64,000 nucleotides of DNA from Cylicocyclus nassatus (GCA_958299035.1 CATQJL010000316.1:4738674-4802673); one strand, 5' to 3'; counted from the first letter of the stretch, positions 13,601-25,934 are shown. Translations and numbers: made by a program. Notes: generated from the letters alone by a model not told the origin.

Positions 13601-14055
13601 CTTATGTTTAGAGTTTGTGACAGTATTTTTTTTTGTACTTTACACTCCCTTCATTAGAACTCTTTCTAATGTTCTCTCTTTTTCTTTCCCGTAGTGATAT
13701 GGGTAAAAGCATTCATTTCAGATTTGTCGTAAAATATTTCTTTGTTGTGATGTCAGCTTTGATCGTGATTGGAGTAATCAATGGCTTGATACTATTGCCA
13801 GTTTTGCTGTCACTGATGGGCGCACCCCAAGAGGTGAGTGGCTGTATCCTTTTCCAGTAACTCTTTGCAAAAACATTGATTGTTACCCTTTTATAAGCAC
13901 CCGTTAACTACCTTCAGGTGGTTTCGGCAGATGGGAAAGCGCGTTTAACATTGCCGCCGCCACTTCGTCGTCGAGAAATTGAAATTGAAGAAGATGACGA
14001 AGGTTTGATGATGGGTGCTCGTGGTATGCGCTCATTTCGCAACATAGCGATCTAG
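4632..14055 (+). CDS. Patched homologue, 12-TM sterol-sensing RND protein (28 exons)
   Basis: Exons: 4632-4754, 7782-7974, 8029-8266, 9003-9176, 9231-9369, 9421-9619, 9682-9825, 9875-9951, 10010-10219, 10270-10404, 10456-10566, 10615-10782, 10872-11043, 11119-11213, 11267-11383, 11436-11576, 11629-11774, 11963-12051, 12213-12336, 12407-12512, 12580-12674, 12744-12909, 12966-13079, 13131-13224, 13277-13424, 13475-13579, 13722-13833, 13918-14055. All phases agree; the sum is 1290 codons plus stop, with the start codon still missing on the left. Patched hallmarks in order: RPSWCDADLCLQQI, TM1 near 75-92, METNVE-like IETDIVKLW, PIDCFWEGSKALG, GHGYLDRPCMNPLDPECP, GGCPGFAAGVLHWPE, a sterol-sensing domain from about 569 to 730 with GIGVDN (645-650) in TM4, PPAEPLAYSQIPFYL, FWEQYLHL and GIGVEF (1153-1158) in TM10. 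The acidic Asp and Glu of the RND ion relay are kept, so the transporter looks functional. Patched proteins export sterols and antagonise Smoothened; nematodes use them for sterol homeostasis, cuticle and germline roles. I cannot tell ptc-1 from ptc-3. The C-terminal tail is short, about 45 residues. Confidence 0.95.
4755..7781 (+). other. Large first recognised intron of Patched
   Basis: This 3 kb intron runs from GTGAGT to TTTTTTAG. It contains no exon that restores the conserved Patched order, which is continuous across it (QQIKR then GKANGNKRALY). I see no repeat family or RNA gene in it. Its length, against 50-700 bp for the other introns, makes it a candidate place for regulatory sites or an alternative promoter. 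Confidence 0.7.
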
Positions 14056-14450
14056 CAGCGCATATGGCGCTGGGCCCCATAATTTTCCCTGATGACTCGC
14101 TTTATTACGGACTCTATCGCTGGTACAGAAATCTGCCCTGCCAATGTCCTTTCATAGTTAACATTTCCATTTTCATGTTTTTATTGCTTGCTTGTCTGAT
14201 ATTGCCTTCCTTTTTCCGCAAATCTTCTCTCGCTCTTATCATAGTTTCTTTATTCATGCAAAAATCTTCTCTTATTTCAAGCATTCATGTTTCAGGTAAC
14301 TGTGTATGTGTGTATCTTAACTTCTCTTTTTGCTCAATGAGAACTTGTATAATGTGCTCGCAAGTGCAATGTTGTGTACTGTATCTTCAAACTATTCATA
14401 TAATCACCATGTGAGGAGCTTTAATCACCCCTTCTTGTTCCAATTTGTAG

Positions 14451-14545
14451 TTAACCGAAGCGCGGATCCGGTTGCACAACTCGAGTTTCAACGTGAACTC
14501 GTTTTAACTCCCCACTTCAGTGCATGCGTCATAATAGAGCTGTAA
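14451..14545 (+). CDS. Possible alternative last exon of Patched
   Basis: After the acceptor TTTGTAG an open segment reads NRSADPVAQLEFQRELVLT and stops at TAA. Inside the annotated last exon a donor (GTATGC at 14024) leaves phase 1, and this exon supplies the two bases needed, so the splice would be in frame. It would replace the last 11 residues (ending SFRNIAI) by a tail of about 31. Use of this exon is inference. Confidence 0.35.
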
Positions 14546-14939
14546 TTAATTTTCACGGGCAGTCATCGATCTCGTTAGGAACGCATAGAAATATTCCATA
14601 GTCGTGGTCGATGACCGCTTATTTGATTGTGTTATTGGTTTTATGCTTTTCCATGTAATACGTAACGACGATCTCTTATAGTAGTCACATCCGGTATCAC
14701 TTATACTAGATAGTGATACTTTATTAGGAACCGTTTGCTCATGCAGTCCTAATAATGCGGACGTTTTCGCTCGTTCCGTAAGCAAGCCATTGAAGTCTTC
14801 GATTTATAATTGTTCCGGTGACAGATGTACCAATAGGACTGCTAGAACTGCTGAATTACATGACTCTCACATTTTCCGATGCGTGATCTGTGTTATTGTT
14901 TTTCAATTTTTGTTTCCTTCTTTTAGCGATTGTTATCTT

Positions 14940-14945
14940 AATAAA
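14940..14945 (+). terminator. Poly(A) signal, likely Patched
   Basis: AATAAA on the + strand, about 0.9 kb after the main stop and 0.4 kb after the alternative stop. It is the first good + strand signal after the gene in the stretch I checked. Confidence 0.5.
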
Positions 14946-15249
14946 GATTTTTATTTAGGCTATAAAAGAGGGATTCCAAATTTCAAAGTGCTTATTAGGT
15001 TAAACAAATCAATGCGGGATCTGACCTCCCTTGTTAGATCAGTCGCCGTCGTCGTGGCAGTACAGATTGACGTGGAATGAGTGAACATGTAATTATGCGG
15101 AAGTTTTCAAGATCCTATCGGCATGCAAAGGTAACTTCATCCAATTCTGCTTAAAGGCATTTCCAGTCAAATCTGGGCGCATGGGTTTTTCATCTGGAAA
15201 TTGATGAGGGATTCCCACCTAAGACACTGCCCAGGGAGTGTACTTGGGG

Positions 15250-15475
15250 AAATTCGAAATTTTTTCGAATATTCGGGTATCGAATATAGTCGAAAAATGA
15301 AAATTTCGAATATTCGATTGTCGAATATTATTCGAAAATGGAAATTTCGAGTCGAATAATACTCGAATTATCGAAAATCATTCGTTATTCGAATTTCGAA
15401 TATCATTCGGTTCTCGAATGTTATTCGATTTTCAAATACCATTTTATTTTCGAATACTGATCGAGTTTATGTCAT
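15250..15475. repeat. TTCGAA-rich array, left arm
   Basis: Degenerate repeats of CGAATATTCG and TTCGAAT fill this stretch. The motif is self-complementary, so the array can form many short hairpins. A matching array lies at 17283-17638. Confidence 0.8.
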
Positions 15476-15740
15476 TGAGACTGCCTATGAGAGACAAAAC
15501 ATCTAAGAATAAATTGTTTCATGCAAGTGTCAAGAATAGACAATTTTTTATTGTACAATTTACGAGGAAACAAGGTTTAGTCGCGACGTGAAGAGACTAG
15601 GGCACCTAAAAGCTACTGACGGTTGTAAAGAGATTTTTCGTACTTTAAAGAAGATTATATGAGTTGATATACATTGATATACAGGAGTCCCAACAGCATG
15701 CAGATCTGTAGGATGACATCAAGTCAGATATGGAGCTGTA

Positions 15741-16415
15741 CAGGGTGTCCCAAAAAAATGTGAACGCTGTTTGATCGTTAACAACTCGGTTGTTTCCACG
15801 TCTTTCGCCGAGCTTGAGGCACCGTTCTGTAGAGCGAGGTTCAACTTAGATTTGTAGTATGGAGCGAATCACCGATCGCTATCCGTTACTGTAGGAATAC
15901 GGTATGAACTTCTAGCATGTGGATCTAATGTGAAATACCATTTGACAAAATTTTATTTAAAAAATCTGAAAAATCGTGTATTAGGATTTTCGCGCGCGCT
16001 GATTCCATTATACAACTTTTTACGATGGTTTTCAGCTTTTTTGACGGTGTAATCACATTTCTGACAAATACTGGGAATTCGGTTATTATGGTTTACCTGG
16101 GATGACTTTGGAAAGATGCATCACAGTGAAGTGGAAGTTTCATATTCAAAATCAGCGGCTTCCATTACCATAGTATAAGAGGTTTTCGGCTTGTTTGGTT
16201 TTGTTGAAGCAGAACATGGGTTCCAATGGCCTCAAATCCTTGTCGAACTTCCTACCGTAACCCTACAGTAACGAAGAACGATTGATGATTCGCTCCATAC
16301 TACAAATCTAAGTTGAACCTCGGTCTTTAGAACGGTGCCTCAAGCTCGACGAAAGACATGAAAGCAACGAAATTATTAACGATCAAACAGTGTTCACATT
16401 TTTTGGGACACCCTG
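15741..16415. mobile_element. Non-autonomous mariner-like element, CAGGGTGTCCC family, copy 1
   Basis: It is flanked by TA on both sides and bounded by CAGGGTGTCCCAAAAAA and its inverse. The inverted ends extend to about 160 bp, including a segment around TGTAGTATGGAGCGAATCA. There is no transposase frame. A second copy lies at 45722-46392. Confidence 0.85.
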
Positions 16416-17095
16416 TATATCAATTTATTCAATTGATTTATCGCTTCCTAGAGGCAGTGTCTGCGTCTCTGCCTTGGTGGGGACCGTCGAATTTCAAATT
16501 GTGCGGCTTCGGAAAACGTATGTTCTCGCCGTTTTCGCACCTTTAAATGTGGATTTTCGGATTCAGCGTTGCAGATAACCCCGGCAAGTGAATTTTCTGA
16601 AATTCGAGTTTTTGCCCGGACAGTGCCTTTAAGATTGAAGAAGGTTCCGAAACATCAAGAGCCATTTCCCCAAGAAATAGAATCAAAAAGGCCGAAAGAC
16701 ATTGCATTAGACTTCTAAAGACACTCACTATATATAGAATTTCCACTCAACCGCAATGCTTTTTCAACTTATGCCAGGTACACCGCAATAAGCGCTTGGC
16801 AATGCCTTTCAAAAATGTGATTGCCATTTGAAAAACTCGAAAACTTGTGCATAGTATAATTAGCACACCTAAAAGAACTGCTACACAGATTTTAGATCTT
16901 TTTTGGGGATATTCTTTTGGATGTCTTTGCAGTTGGTCTATATGCTGGAAGTTCCTACCTTCATAACACACAATAAGAAAAATATGGTTGATTCGCTTTC
17001 TGCTTTATTTGTAAGCTGAAGCCATCCCTACTAGATGTTACCAAAAAATTGGCAAAAGATTTTGTGAGAGGTATTGGCGATCAAACGGTGTGTAA

Positions 17096-17258
17096 AGGCT
17101 ACTGCATGACGAAGGCGCAGAAGCGGTATCACTTGAGCGGGCGCGACGCGACGCGTGCGCATCCTCACCATTGCTGATTCCGCGCCTTATGCGCTCTGCG
17201 GCTAATGAAGCCGCGTTCGCGCCCGAAGATATTGCGCCTTCGTCATGCAACAGCCTAT
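17096..17258. mobile_element. Palindromic GC-rich MITE, copy 1
   Basis: The ends read GGCTACTGCATGACGAAGGC and its inverse (GCCTTCGTCATGCAACAGCC). The middle holds GCGCTCTGCGGCTAATGAAG. Copies at 29656 and 31895 show the same layout. It is non-coding. Confidence 0.85.
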
Positions 17259-17282
17259 AGATACTTTTAATGAACCCCGTAT

Positions 17283-17638
17283 ACGTATACGCCATGCATA
17301 TCGAATTTTCGAGTATTCGGTGCTTACCGAATTTTCGAATAGTCAATTCTTATCGAATTTTTCAAATATTCGGTGCTCATCGAATGTGCGAATATTCGAT
17401 GGACATCAAATGATCGAATTAATGACCATCGAATATTCGACTATCGAATAATATTTGAAAGTGAAGATTTTCGAATATCCGACTACTGAAGATATTCGAA
17501 TCCTGGAAATTTCGAATATTCGACTTTCGAATTTTATTCGGAATCTCAGATTTTCGAATATTCGACTTTTCGAATCATTCGCATTCGAATGATATATTCG
17601 AACGATTGAATAATCATTTGATTCGGTCTCGAGTATAA
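17283..17638. repeat. TTCGAA-rich array, right arm
   Basis: The same CGAATATTCG motif as at 15250-15475, with more interruptions, ending in a run of G at about 17640-17649. Confidence 0.8.
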
Positions 17639-17736
17639 CGGGGGGGGGGCAGCGCAAATTGTTCATTCATGGCTGAGAAATGTCTCCGAAAACCCCGCGC
17701 CTGCGCCATGACCTTAACCAAACGACTTCGATCACT

Positions 17737-18103
17737 TTGAAGGCACCGTCCACCAAAATGGAGTCGATGAGATTTTGATGCGTAACAGTAGTGGGGTCCC
17801 AACTGTATACTTACCCAACTCGCGCTGGCAAAAGTTGTTCCGAAGCGAGAAAATTGCTTCGAAAATCGCTCGGATGATAGATTCGCCATGTTGGCACCTC
17901 CCCTTTGAATGGGCGTGGCGTTCGTCCCGCCCATCCGTGCACGCCCACCAATCACCGTTCCCAAGAATCGCTCTGCAGGTTCTCAAAATGATGTCTTTCG
18001 TGGTTTTCGCGTATTTCCGACTTTATATTCGGAATCAGGGGTATGGGAAGGCCCTCACCGGCGGAAACATGGAGGTCGAAATTTTGGGTGGACGGTACCT
18101 TTG
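17737..18103. mobile_element. MITE with AAGGYACCGTCCACC ends
   Basis: The inverted ends are AAGGCACCGTCCACCAAAAT on the left and its near-inverse on the right (GGGTGGACGGTACCTT). About 367 bp long and non-coding, nested in the composite element. Confidence 0.7.
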
Positions 18104-18195
18104 ACACTACGTTCGCGCTGGGATCCATCTCAAGTGTTACGGTCACGGCGCAGCTGCGGAGCATCGTTTGGGGATGGATTTTTCAGCCTTGAAGC

Positions 18196-18244
18196 TAAGG
18201 CACTGCCATAACCGCATTTGCGCTGCGGTTATGGCAGTGCCTTA
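18196..18244. repeat. Perfect hairpin at composite element border
   Basis: TAAGGCACTGCCATAACCGC and its exact inverse flank a short ATTTGCG loop. The stem is over 20 bp and contains the AGGCACTGCC end of the TTAA MITE family. Confidence 0.8.
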
Positions 18245-18318
18245 GCTGGAACCTCCTCATCAATTTCCAGGAAAAAAACCCATATGCCCAGATTTGCCCG
18301 GACGCTGCCTTTGAGCAG

Positions 18319-20890
18319 CTGCGCGGGCGATCGCGCAGCGCGCTCGCGCATGGGACTTGGGTCAGGCTTGCTCGCCCTAACTTAAAGATTTGTTGTGCAT
18401 GCGATTGGGGACCCCGAGCTTGAAAGGGATAATTGAAGACTGTTCAAAGATTGTAGTCGCATATTCTTCACTACATTGAGTTATACTGCGTTAATTATGC
18501 ATCTAAATACTTTGCAATAGTCATTCTGTTAAAAAGGCAGGCATCATGTTTGAGACCGGCGTTTGTGAATGTTCACTACCAACAGGATGAAATTCTTCTG
18601 CTCGTTATTGCTTACCAGTGCGCCACCTCTGCTTCGCAGAGGCTCGCACTGGTCTCACTATCTGTATGCCTTACTCATTCCCACAATAATAACATTGAAA
18701 CTCACCGCGCTATGCAGACTATCATGAATGATTCGTAAACAACTACTCATTTCTAAGACTTTTTCATATGAGATCGGTAATTTCCCGTGAATGAAACTTT
18801 TCCCAGAAGAACAAATGCAAGTTTAAAACGGTTTTTGGACTTTTCATGGCTTGGTAGTCGCCTTGAGGACAGTGTTCACCGTGGGCCACATCACTGTGCA
18901 AAAATTTTCACAAATGATCAGGTAAACTCTTGGCAAATTAAAGTTTACGCAATCAATTCTTTTTGGCGCCACCTTCGTAAAGTAATAAACTTTTATTCAC
19001 TATTCTGTGCTAAAGTCCATGGTTTGCACGTTAGCTTATCAAACGTACTCATGATTTTGCAAAAAGTGCTGCTACAGCATAGTTTTGCTGGCCAGAAGTT
19101 AAGTGGATCGTCTAAAACGCAGTTTTTGAAGGATCCATTCAATGGATCCGCTCGTGCTTTTGAAGAGTGGGCTTTGATGCTGGTAGCATACGCCATGCAA
19201 AATTTGGGCTCGGGACATTGGCTGGAACACGCTCTACGAATTTCGTAACGGACAGACACACACACACATACACACAAACAAAAAGACGTAAACAATCCTT
19301 AGCCCGTTATTATAAGTCATGATAATTGAGTTTTTATAGGGATTTGATCTAACTAAGAGAGATATTATCTTCATTCTTCCTTTGATGCTTTTGGCGATGG
19401 GTGAGGTACCAATTTTAGTTTTTATTTATGCTTGTGCAGGCGATTCGCAGCACGCAAAGACTGCGGACATATTGGCGTCTCCATGACCCGCTTTTTCGTT
19501 TCTCTTATCGTCTGTTGTCTCTCCCATTCACAAACTATCTTCATCGGACGTAGAGGCGACCAGTCTTTATCGCGTCATGAATCGCCTATACGTTTTCCAA
19601 AAGACCAACAAAAATAGAGACTAGTTAGTGAAAGTGTCAAAACTGTGAGGACAGAAAACATCGTTTCCGAAATCCAGGCATGAGTTTTTTCCTCATTCAC
19701 AATCACATATAAAGAGAAAATGATTTGCTTCCGAGGGTAGGGTTTTCGAGAACGCCACACGTCCAACAAAATCCAATTTGTTACCATTTCAGAGCTAATT
19801 AGACTAATATCCAAAGTAGGTAACAAGTCTCGAGTTGCTGTACACACTTGTGCAACGTTCTCGGATCTGATTTATTCGCGCGCTTCGGGACCGCCATGCG
19901 GTTTCCCGCTATTTGCACATTTTTGAATTGCGCTTACGATTCTTTATCAATAGATTTCAGAAAAAGGAAAATCACAGTGCACTTATATTTTTTCGAATCT
20001 GCTTTAGATAACAAAATTCTTTTGCTTGCTTCAAAAAACTGTTACCCTCAATATAAACTGATCTCTAACTCAATCGGAACTGCCTGTGAACTACTCGTAA
20101 GATGTGAGGCCACTCAGACAATCATGCTTGAGGTGTTCTAGATTGATTTCACACTTCAAAGTTGGATACCCACGAGTCACTCGGTCATTCATAGGTAAAT
20201 CAGCAAATCTCTTGAATTTCACGATCAACAGTTCATGACTGGCAAAAAAGAAACAAGAAAGCAAAACAAAATTATGTAAATAGTCAAGCTTCACCCCAGC
20301 TTGCAACAAGCTTATAACTCACTATCAGAAGTTGCTTTCACTTGACTAGAACATGGCCATGAACCAGTGCTAGAGCTGTACTGCAAAGAACTTGTCCATC
20401 TTGCGATAGGCGGGGCTAACGGTGCGCTATCGTTCATAAAGTCCGCCACTATCAATGTGTTCTTGATATCTTCTTTCTTTTTTCAGGTACTAATCACCTT
20501 GATGTAATCGATAACAATCGATAAGTCTCTTGCGTTTTTGCGATACAATTCCAGGATAAGGGCGAAAGTTGGGTGTGTGCAATGACACACTTGATCATAT
20601 GAAATGATTCGACTGCAGTTACCTTTGCAAGGGAGCTGCAGGGAAGATGCAACAGGGAAGATTTGCGCTGCAGGGAAGATGCAACAAACGGCCATCTTGA
20701 AACATCAGTAAACTAAACGAAAACAATCATAAATTGTTCTGACTTCACTTGAGGCAGGTATCCACTTTTAGAAGAAGAAATGCTTTATACAAGCTTCTCA
20801 CTCACTTCTAGCTAAATAAAAAGGAAACGTCTTGATGCTGGCAAAGATGCTAAAAACCGTGAACATCTTACTGAAGCCAGAATTCTTGTA
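18319..20890. other. Repeat-poor stretch without a recognised gene
   Basis: It contains a 40 bp hairpin at 18614-18653 (ACCAGTGCGCCACCTCTGC and inverse), an open + strand frame of 153 codons at 18787-19248 with no recognisable motif, a CA-rich microsatellite at about 19252-19280, and two direct copies of GCTGCAGGGAAGATGCAACA near 20633 and 20665. None supports a gene on its own. Confidence 0.5.
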
Positions 20891-21825
20891 TTAGGTCGTT
20901 CCATGAGTTCGTAGCGTTTTTATTCTTGTCGTCATTTTCTGGTGAAGCGGTAGGCTTACCGCAAAATTTGTGTACCCTCCGAAAGAGCCAATTCTACTCT
21001 ACAAGAACTGCGTTTAATTTTCAAAGTAAAGCTGATGACCTTTGTTTTGTGACTGCTCAAAGCAGAGTTTTTTGTGTAGCAAAAAATGGCGCTTTCGGCA
21101 TCTCCATCTTCGGCGCTATATACGGAAGTTACAGAGGAAATTTCTATTCGGAATTGTTATGAATGATGAAGAATACTGTTTACCGGACTATGATGCACGT
21201 AGGACAAGAATCCTTGTCAAGGGAGACACTACAGAGAATGATAGAGCGCACTTTTACGATATGTTGTAGATGTTTTGCGTTTGGCCGGAATGACGAAGTT
21301 TTCTGAGCCAAAATTTTCCGGGAAAGCGTAAAATCGCTGGTCACCGGTTGCATTCAAACTTTTGCACCACCTAGACAAAGCTGTTCATTGCTCAAGGCTT
21401 GACAGCGGGACGAGAATATTCTGTTACGAAACGACGCGTAAAACTCAAGCTGCAGCAGTCGAAGACAGCAACTTTTGAGACTTCGTTCAAACAGTTCTTA
21501 GCATATTGGCTGGACATAATTGTGTCAGCACATCAGCGTTGCTTGCTACTTGCTACTCCGACTATAGATACAGAGAAATATTTGTGGGATATGAACGAAA
21601 TGCGAGAAGCACAAGTGCCGAAATGGCCATTTTCTGCCACTCAAAAACTTTGCTTTGAGAAATTATGAACCAAAGACCATCAGGATTGCTTCAAAAACAA
21701 TAAGCAGGTTTTGTAGAGAAAACTTGGCTGTTTCGATTAATACCAGATAATTTGACGTAAACAAACTGCTTCACCAGAAAACGACGACGAAAATGAAAAC
21801 GCTACGAACTTATGGAACGACCTAA
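20891..21825. mobile_element. Mariner-like element, TTAGGTCGTTCC family
   Basis: It is flanked by TA and bounded by TTAGGTCGTTCCATGAGTTC and its inverse (CTTATGGAACGACCTAA). The inner inverted part continues through GTAGCGTTTT. Short open frames inside (21042-21269, 21399-21668) do not show the D,D34D layout of a mariner transposase, so I read it as non-autonomous or decayed. Confidence 0.8.
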
Positions 21826-23589
21826 TACATACATACAACAACAATACAAACTAGAGCTCCGTCAGTTACAACCGCCTGCGCGGACTACTGGTGCTGCAAA
21901 GACATGCAACAATACAGCAAAAGGACCGGTGGCTTGGAAAGCTTGCTCAAGCTGGCGGAGTTCGTTCCCCTACCCCATCTCGCTTGATCGCGCCATTCGC
22001 GTGGGTCATTCAGTTGGAGCGCGCTTTCTTCTTCAACGGAACCGGCGTCATTGCTATTTCTGTCCTAACAAAGAGAAGAGGGGTTTTAAAATCGAATTTA
22101 CTACAGGGTGGCTAAAAAGCATTAGCAGTATTAGCGTGTTTTGTGGCGTTTTTCCGTCTGAACTGAATAGATTCTGCCTTTCTTGACTTGGTCGTATAAG
22201 TGACACTCCTTAGCTCTCTCATGATGCAAAAATCATTTGCATTTGTCTTTATGCGCTCATAGAACCTGTAGTCACAGTGTATCAGTCGCTTGCCTGTCAA
22301 GGGCCGAAAGCTTCGGTGATCTCGCCTCGATTGAAAGTCCCACTTTGAACGGTGCGATCAAGCAGTGGAAGTTAATAGGAGATGTCGACGTAAGGAATCC
22401 GTTAGGTCGTTCTTTCTCGTCAACACTCTTGCGAGCTTATAAAGAAAAGAAACCCGAAACGACCAAGTCAGTTTGAAGTCTACTGCTAGAAGCCTGTCTA
22501 TTTCTCGTCAAACACTTCAAAGTAGCGTCAAATACTCTTTGAGTTTTCCCAATTATCGATTACTGCGAGTGTAATTCGTCAGGTGACGCCAAGCTGTCAC
22601 TAGTGAAACAGCTCCCAACAACCAAAATACACAAACTGTTCAGCCCAAGTCTGAAGAACACTAGGAAAGGCAAAGTTGTTGCGACGTTTCTTCGAAGAGA
22701 GTGATGGTTTGGGCAGAGATAAGCGCCGCTAGACGCCTCTGATTTTTATCAACCGGAATGTCAAGTAAAAAGTCTATTAGGGAGAGATGCTGGCAAAAGT
22801 GGTTCTATGGATGCGAAAAAACACAAAAGGGGCGTTTTAGCAGGAGTGGTCTGCTGCGCAAGCAGTCAAGACCACCACTGCCTTTTGAGACGCCAAGGTG
22901 ACAGGATATCTGACGGTAGACTAATGCCTTCCCTCCCCCCCCCCCCCCCTCCCCATCAGTCCATCCCATACCACTTGACCTTGCTGTTTGGGGTTACTTA
23001 GAAGAGAAGTTACTTCAAGAAAGCACAGAAGTCCTTCTCAAACCGCAAAATTTGAACACTTCGAATTCACTCAGAATTGGATATGGAGCCTATCTGCGTG
23101 CTGATTACAGATGTAGCATACAGTCTAGCAAATAAGATCCCTTTGTTGGCTAACGGCTGAAAGTCCACTCTTTTTTCGTCGCGCGCGATTTCGCGGTCCG
23201 AACGTGTTAAAAAACAAGAGGATTAGCGGTATGACTGGTTTTCGCAGAGTCATGAGTTTGAACAGATTTGGAGTACCTTCTGCGTGCCGTCACTTCAGTG
23301 TTAACCCGAATGAAGGCATTGTGAGAGGCAAAAATGGACATTTCGAGCAGTTTTTATGAATCATGTAAACTGCTATGTTTTTTTCATTTACAATAAGAAC
23401 CCGGTGTCAAAAAGAGTTTTTGAAACAGTCATCCTGATTCTAGTAGACTTTGGGTTTAGGCGCCCAGATTTATGTAAAATTTAAAACTAGCTACCATTCC
23501 CGATCGCCCGCTTCGGTCATTACCGTCATCGATTTCACCTCCCTATCCCGGTTCACTAGCTTGTTGCTTCACTATGTTTTTGTAACCAG
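21826..23589. other. No gene assigned
   Basis: An exon-like + strand stretch near 22275-22389 (SRAESFGDLASIESPTLNGA, donor GTAAGG) has no partner exon. A C-run of about 15 lies at 22935-22949. The rest is featureless. Confidence 0.4.
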
Positions 23590-23690
23590 CATGCTCGCAT
23601 ATCCCCTGTGCCAACTCCTAGCCCCGTAGCTCAAACCTTGCAAAAAATCGATAAAACCGATTGAACCCTATTTTCCGGTTTATAAGCCGC
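23590..23690 (-). repeat. Dispersed copy of the 46.9 kb tandem repeat
   Basis: On the minus strand it carries GGGGCTAGGAGTTGGCACAG followed by a CATGCTG motif, the same order as in the tandem units at 46850-47155. A third copy is at about 24605-24740. Confidence 0.55.
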
Positions 23691-23937
23691 ACCTTATATA
23701 AGCCACACCCGCCGCAGCGAACAATGACGCGAAAGAACCTTCGTAAAGAAAGTTTTGATTTAACAAACTGAAAACTCGCTGCATTTTGCGACTGCTTTTC
23801 ATTGCGCATGTTCACGTTTTCAGATATTTCTTTATTCTTTCCAGAGATTCGGACGATTTTGGGGTGTTTGGGTTGTGTTTTTTCCTCAAGGATACAATGG
23901 AGTTGACCGTTTTTTCTTTTGTTTTTGAAGGCAGTGT

Positions 23938-24387
23938 CCGGGCAAAAACTCAAACTTGAGATTTTATGCTTATACGGGCCTAATCGCCATGCTGAATCCG
24001 AAAATCCACATTGGAAAGCGCGAAAACGGCGAAAAAGGGCTCTAATATAGGAGGGAAATCAGCAGGTGGGCGGGGCTCTCTCCAGTGCGATTTCACGCTC
24101 CCAGCTCCCGGAGCGATTTTCTCGATTCCGCTAGCCGTTCTAACATCGCTACCGGCCAAGTGCAAATAATTGACTTGAAACCGGAAGCGAGAAGGTCGCT
24201 CCGGAAGCCGAGAACGTGAATTCGCAGTGGGGAGGACTCCGCCCACCTGCTCAATTCCCTCCTGTGTTAGAGCCGCTTTTCGCCATTTTCGCGCTCTACA
24301 ATATGCATTTTCGGATTCAGCTTAGCGAATAGGCCCAAGTAAGCACAAAATCTCAAAATCGAGTTTTTGCTCGGACACTGCCTTTAA
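23938..24387. mobile_element. TTAA-type MITE, AGGCAGTGTCCG family
   Basis: The ends are AAGGCAGTGTCCGGGCAAAA and its inverse (CGGACACTGCCTTTAA). Arms continue inward past GATTTTATGCTTA and TCCGAAAATCCACATT. About 450 bp and non-coding. Very similar to the copy at 57522-57957. Confidence 0.85.
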
Positions 24388-25029
24388 AGATGTTACTGAG
24401 GTTAAAGCTGCTGCTATTTTATTCGATTTTAATGATTGTTGATGATGACGTTGATGTTTCAATGGTGCTTTCAATGCTTCCACAAGAAAGAGCGAAAGCA
24501 AAAAGTTACAATCAGGCTACTAGTTAAAATAGGTGGTAGTTGGCTGCTTGCGCGGCTCCGCACATCGCGACCATCATCTGGCATCAGCCCGCGCGACGAA
24601 AATAATTGCGGCTTACGCCGGAAAATAGGGTAATCGATAATTCTACAAGCTAACTTTGTGTTCGTAATCAGCATGCAAGCGTACCCTCTGTGCCAACTCC
24701 CATCCATAGAAACTTTGCGAAGTCAGTAGAATCGGTAATGAAAAGTGGCTTATGACACCCGTTTCGCTCCGAAGTTTGTGTTTGGGAAGTTTGGTTCGGA
24801 CCCTTCAGAAATGAATTTTTTGTGGGAAACCTCGAACATACATACATATATAAAGTTGACTGCATGGAATTGTCCGAATCGCCGTATTCTGAACCCCCAC
24901 GCGGTGTCTTTCGCGGATTAACGTTGGCGTTCGCGCGCATGAGTCATTACACCGTCGGTACTCGGCAGCCGCGTTGCATGCACCTTGCGCGCCTTCAGCC
25001 TACAGCGGTATGGGCGATTTCGTGCAGTC

Positions 25030-25093
<64 letters not shown>

Positions 25094-25934
25094 GCAGACA
25101 GACAGACATTGAGCCTTAAAGTATCAAAACGAGCAAGAAAAAATCAAAATGGTGTTGATTACATGTAAAACGAATAGCTGCGTCCAACTATAATCGGACA
25201 GAACCTCTGGTACACTCTAATACAAGAAAACGTTTTGCTTAACTTGGATCACACAGCTTTATAGTAAGGCAATCTCGTAAAGTATTATTTATTACATTTG
25301 AATAAAGAAATTATGGCAAAAGCAGATAGTGGACCGTTTTGGACTGACATGGGAACAAAACTGACAACTATGAGATTTTTTGATGGGAAGCATACCCTTT
25401 TTCATAAGTTTATTTACATGGCCGCTGGTCCTTTTTGTAAAGAATCTTCTCCTCGCACTCCTCTCTGTCCTTGGTATTCTTTTTTTTTTGAGGTCTTTCT
25501 AGTAATAGAATTTCTAGTCTTTTGAAAAGTCGGCAAGATTGAGTTGGCAGTCCCCAAATAATATCTTATGATCCATAATAAGATGAAACTTCTCTCTTCT
25601 CTTGGGTAGGCTGACCAGTCTTAAGGCCTTATTTCGCTCCTTTCCGTTGGGTGAGAGTTTATATTTGAGATCTATAGTTCTAATAAGCAGCCTCTTTGTA
25701 AATCTGTTAGTTCTTATTGTTAGTACTTGCAAGCTCTCGTTCCGTTGGATTGGAGAACCGTCATTATTGCATTAAAGATCTAGTATAAGTTCTATATGCA
25801 GGCATGAAAATGTCAACATGGAAGAGGCTCTGAACAGATTTTAAACTGTCGAAATTTCCTTAGTTGCAACGATTTCGCAATGCTTATCAAAATGAAGTTG
25901 ACTATTCATTAGAGACCTAATTCGTTACAGTCGT
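24388..25934. other. No gene; TA microsatellite
   Basis: It holds a pure (TA)n run at 25035-25090 inside a larger imperfect palindrome (GTTGACTGCATG near 24853 against GTGCAGTCGAC near 25022) and a repeat copy at 24605-24740. I see no coding signal. Confidence 0.6.

Larger units (their letters stand above)
15152..18318. mobile_element. Nested composite element with inverted arms
   Basis: The left end (AAAGGCATTTCCAGTCAAAT, then GGGTTTTTCATCTGGAAATTG) returns inverted at about 18232-18318. Inside come inverted TTCGAA-rich arrays, a CAGGGTGTCCC element, the right half of a TTAA MITE (about 16449-16633), a GC-rich palindromic MITE and a 367 bp MITE. The simplest reading is a MITE family target hit repeatedly by other elements. 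No transposase frame is readable. Confidence 0.65.

Noticed and set aside
22184..22470. Inverted TGACTTGGTC pair
   Set aside because: Only about 10 bases match and no target duplication is visible, so it is not called as an element.
25035..25112. Tyr-Ile repeat frames
   Set aside because: Direct translation of a TA microsatellite.
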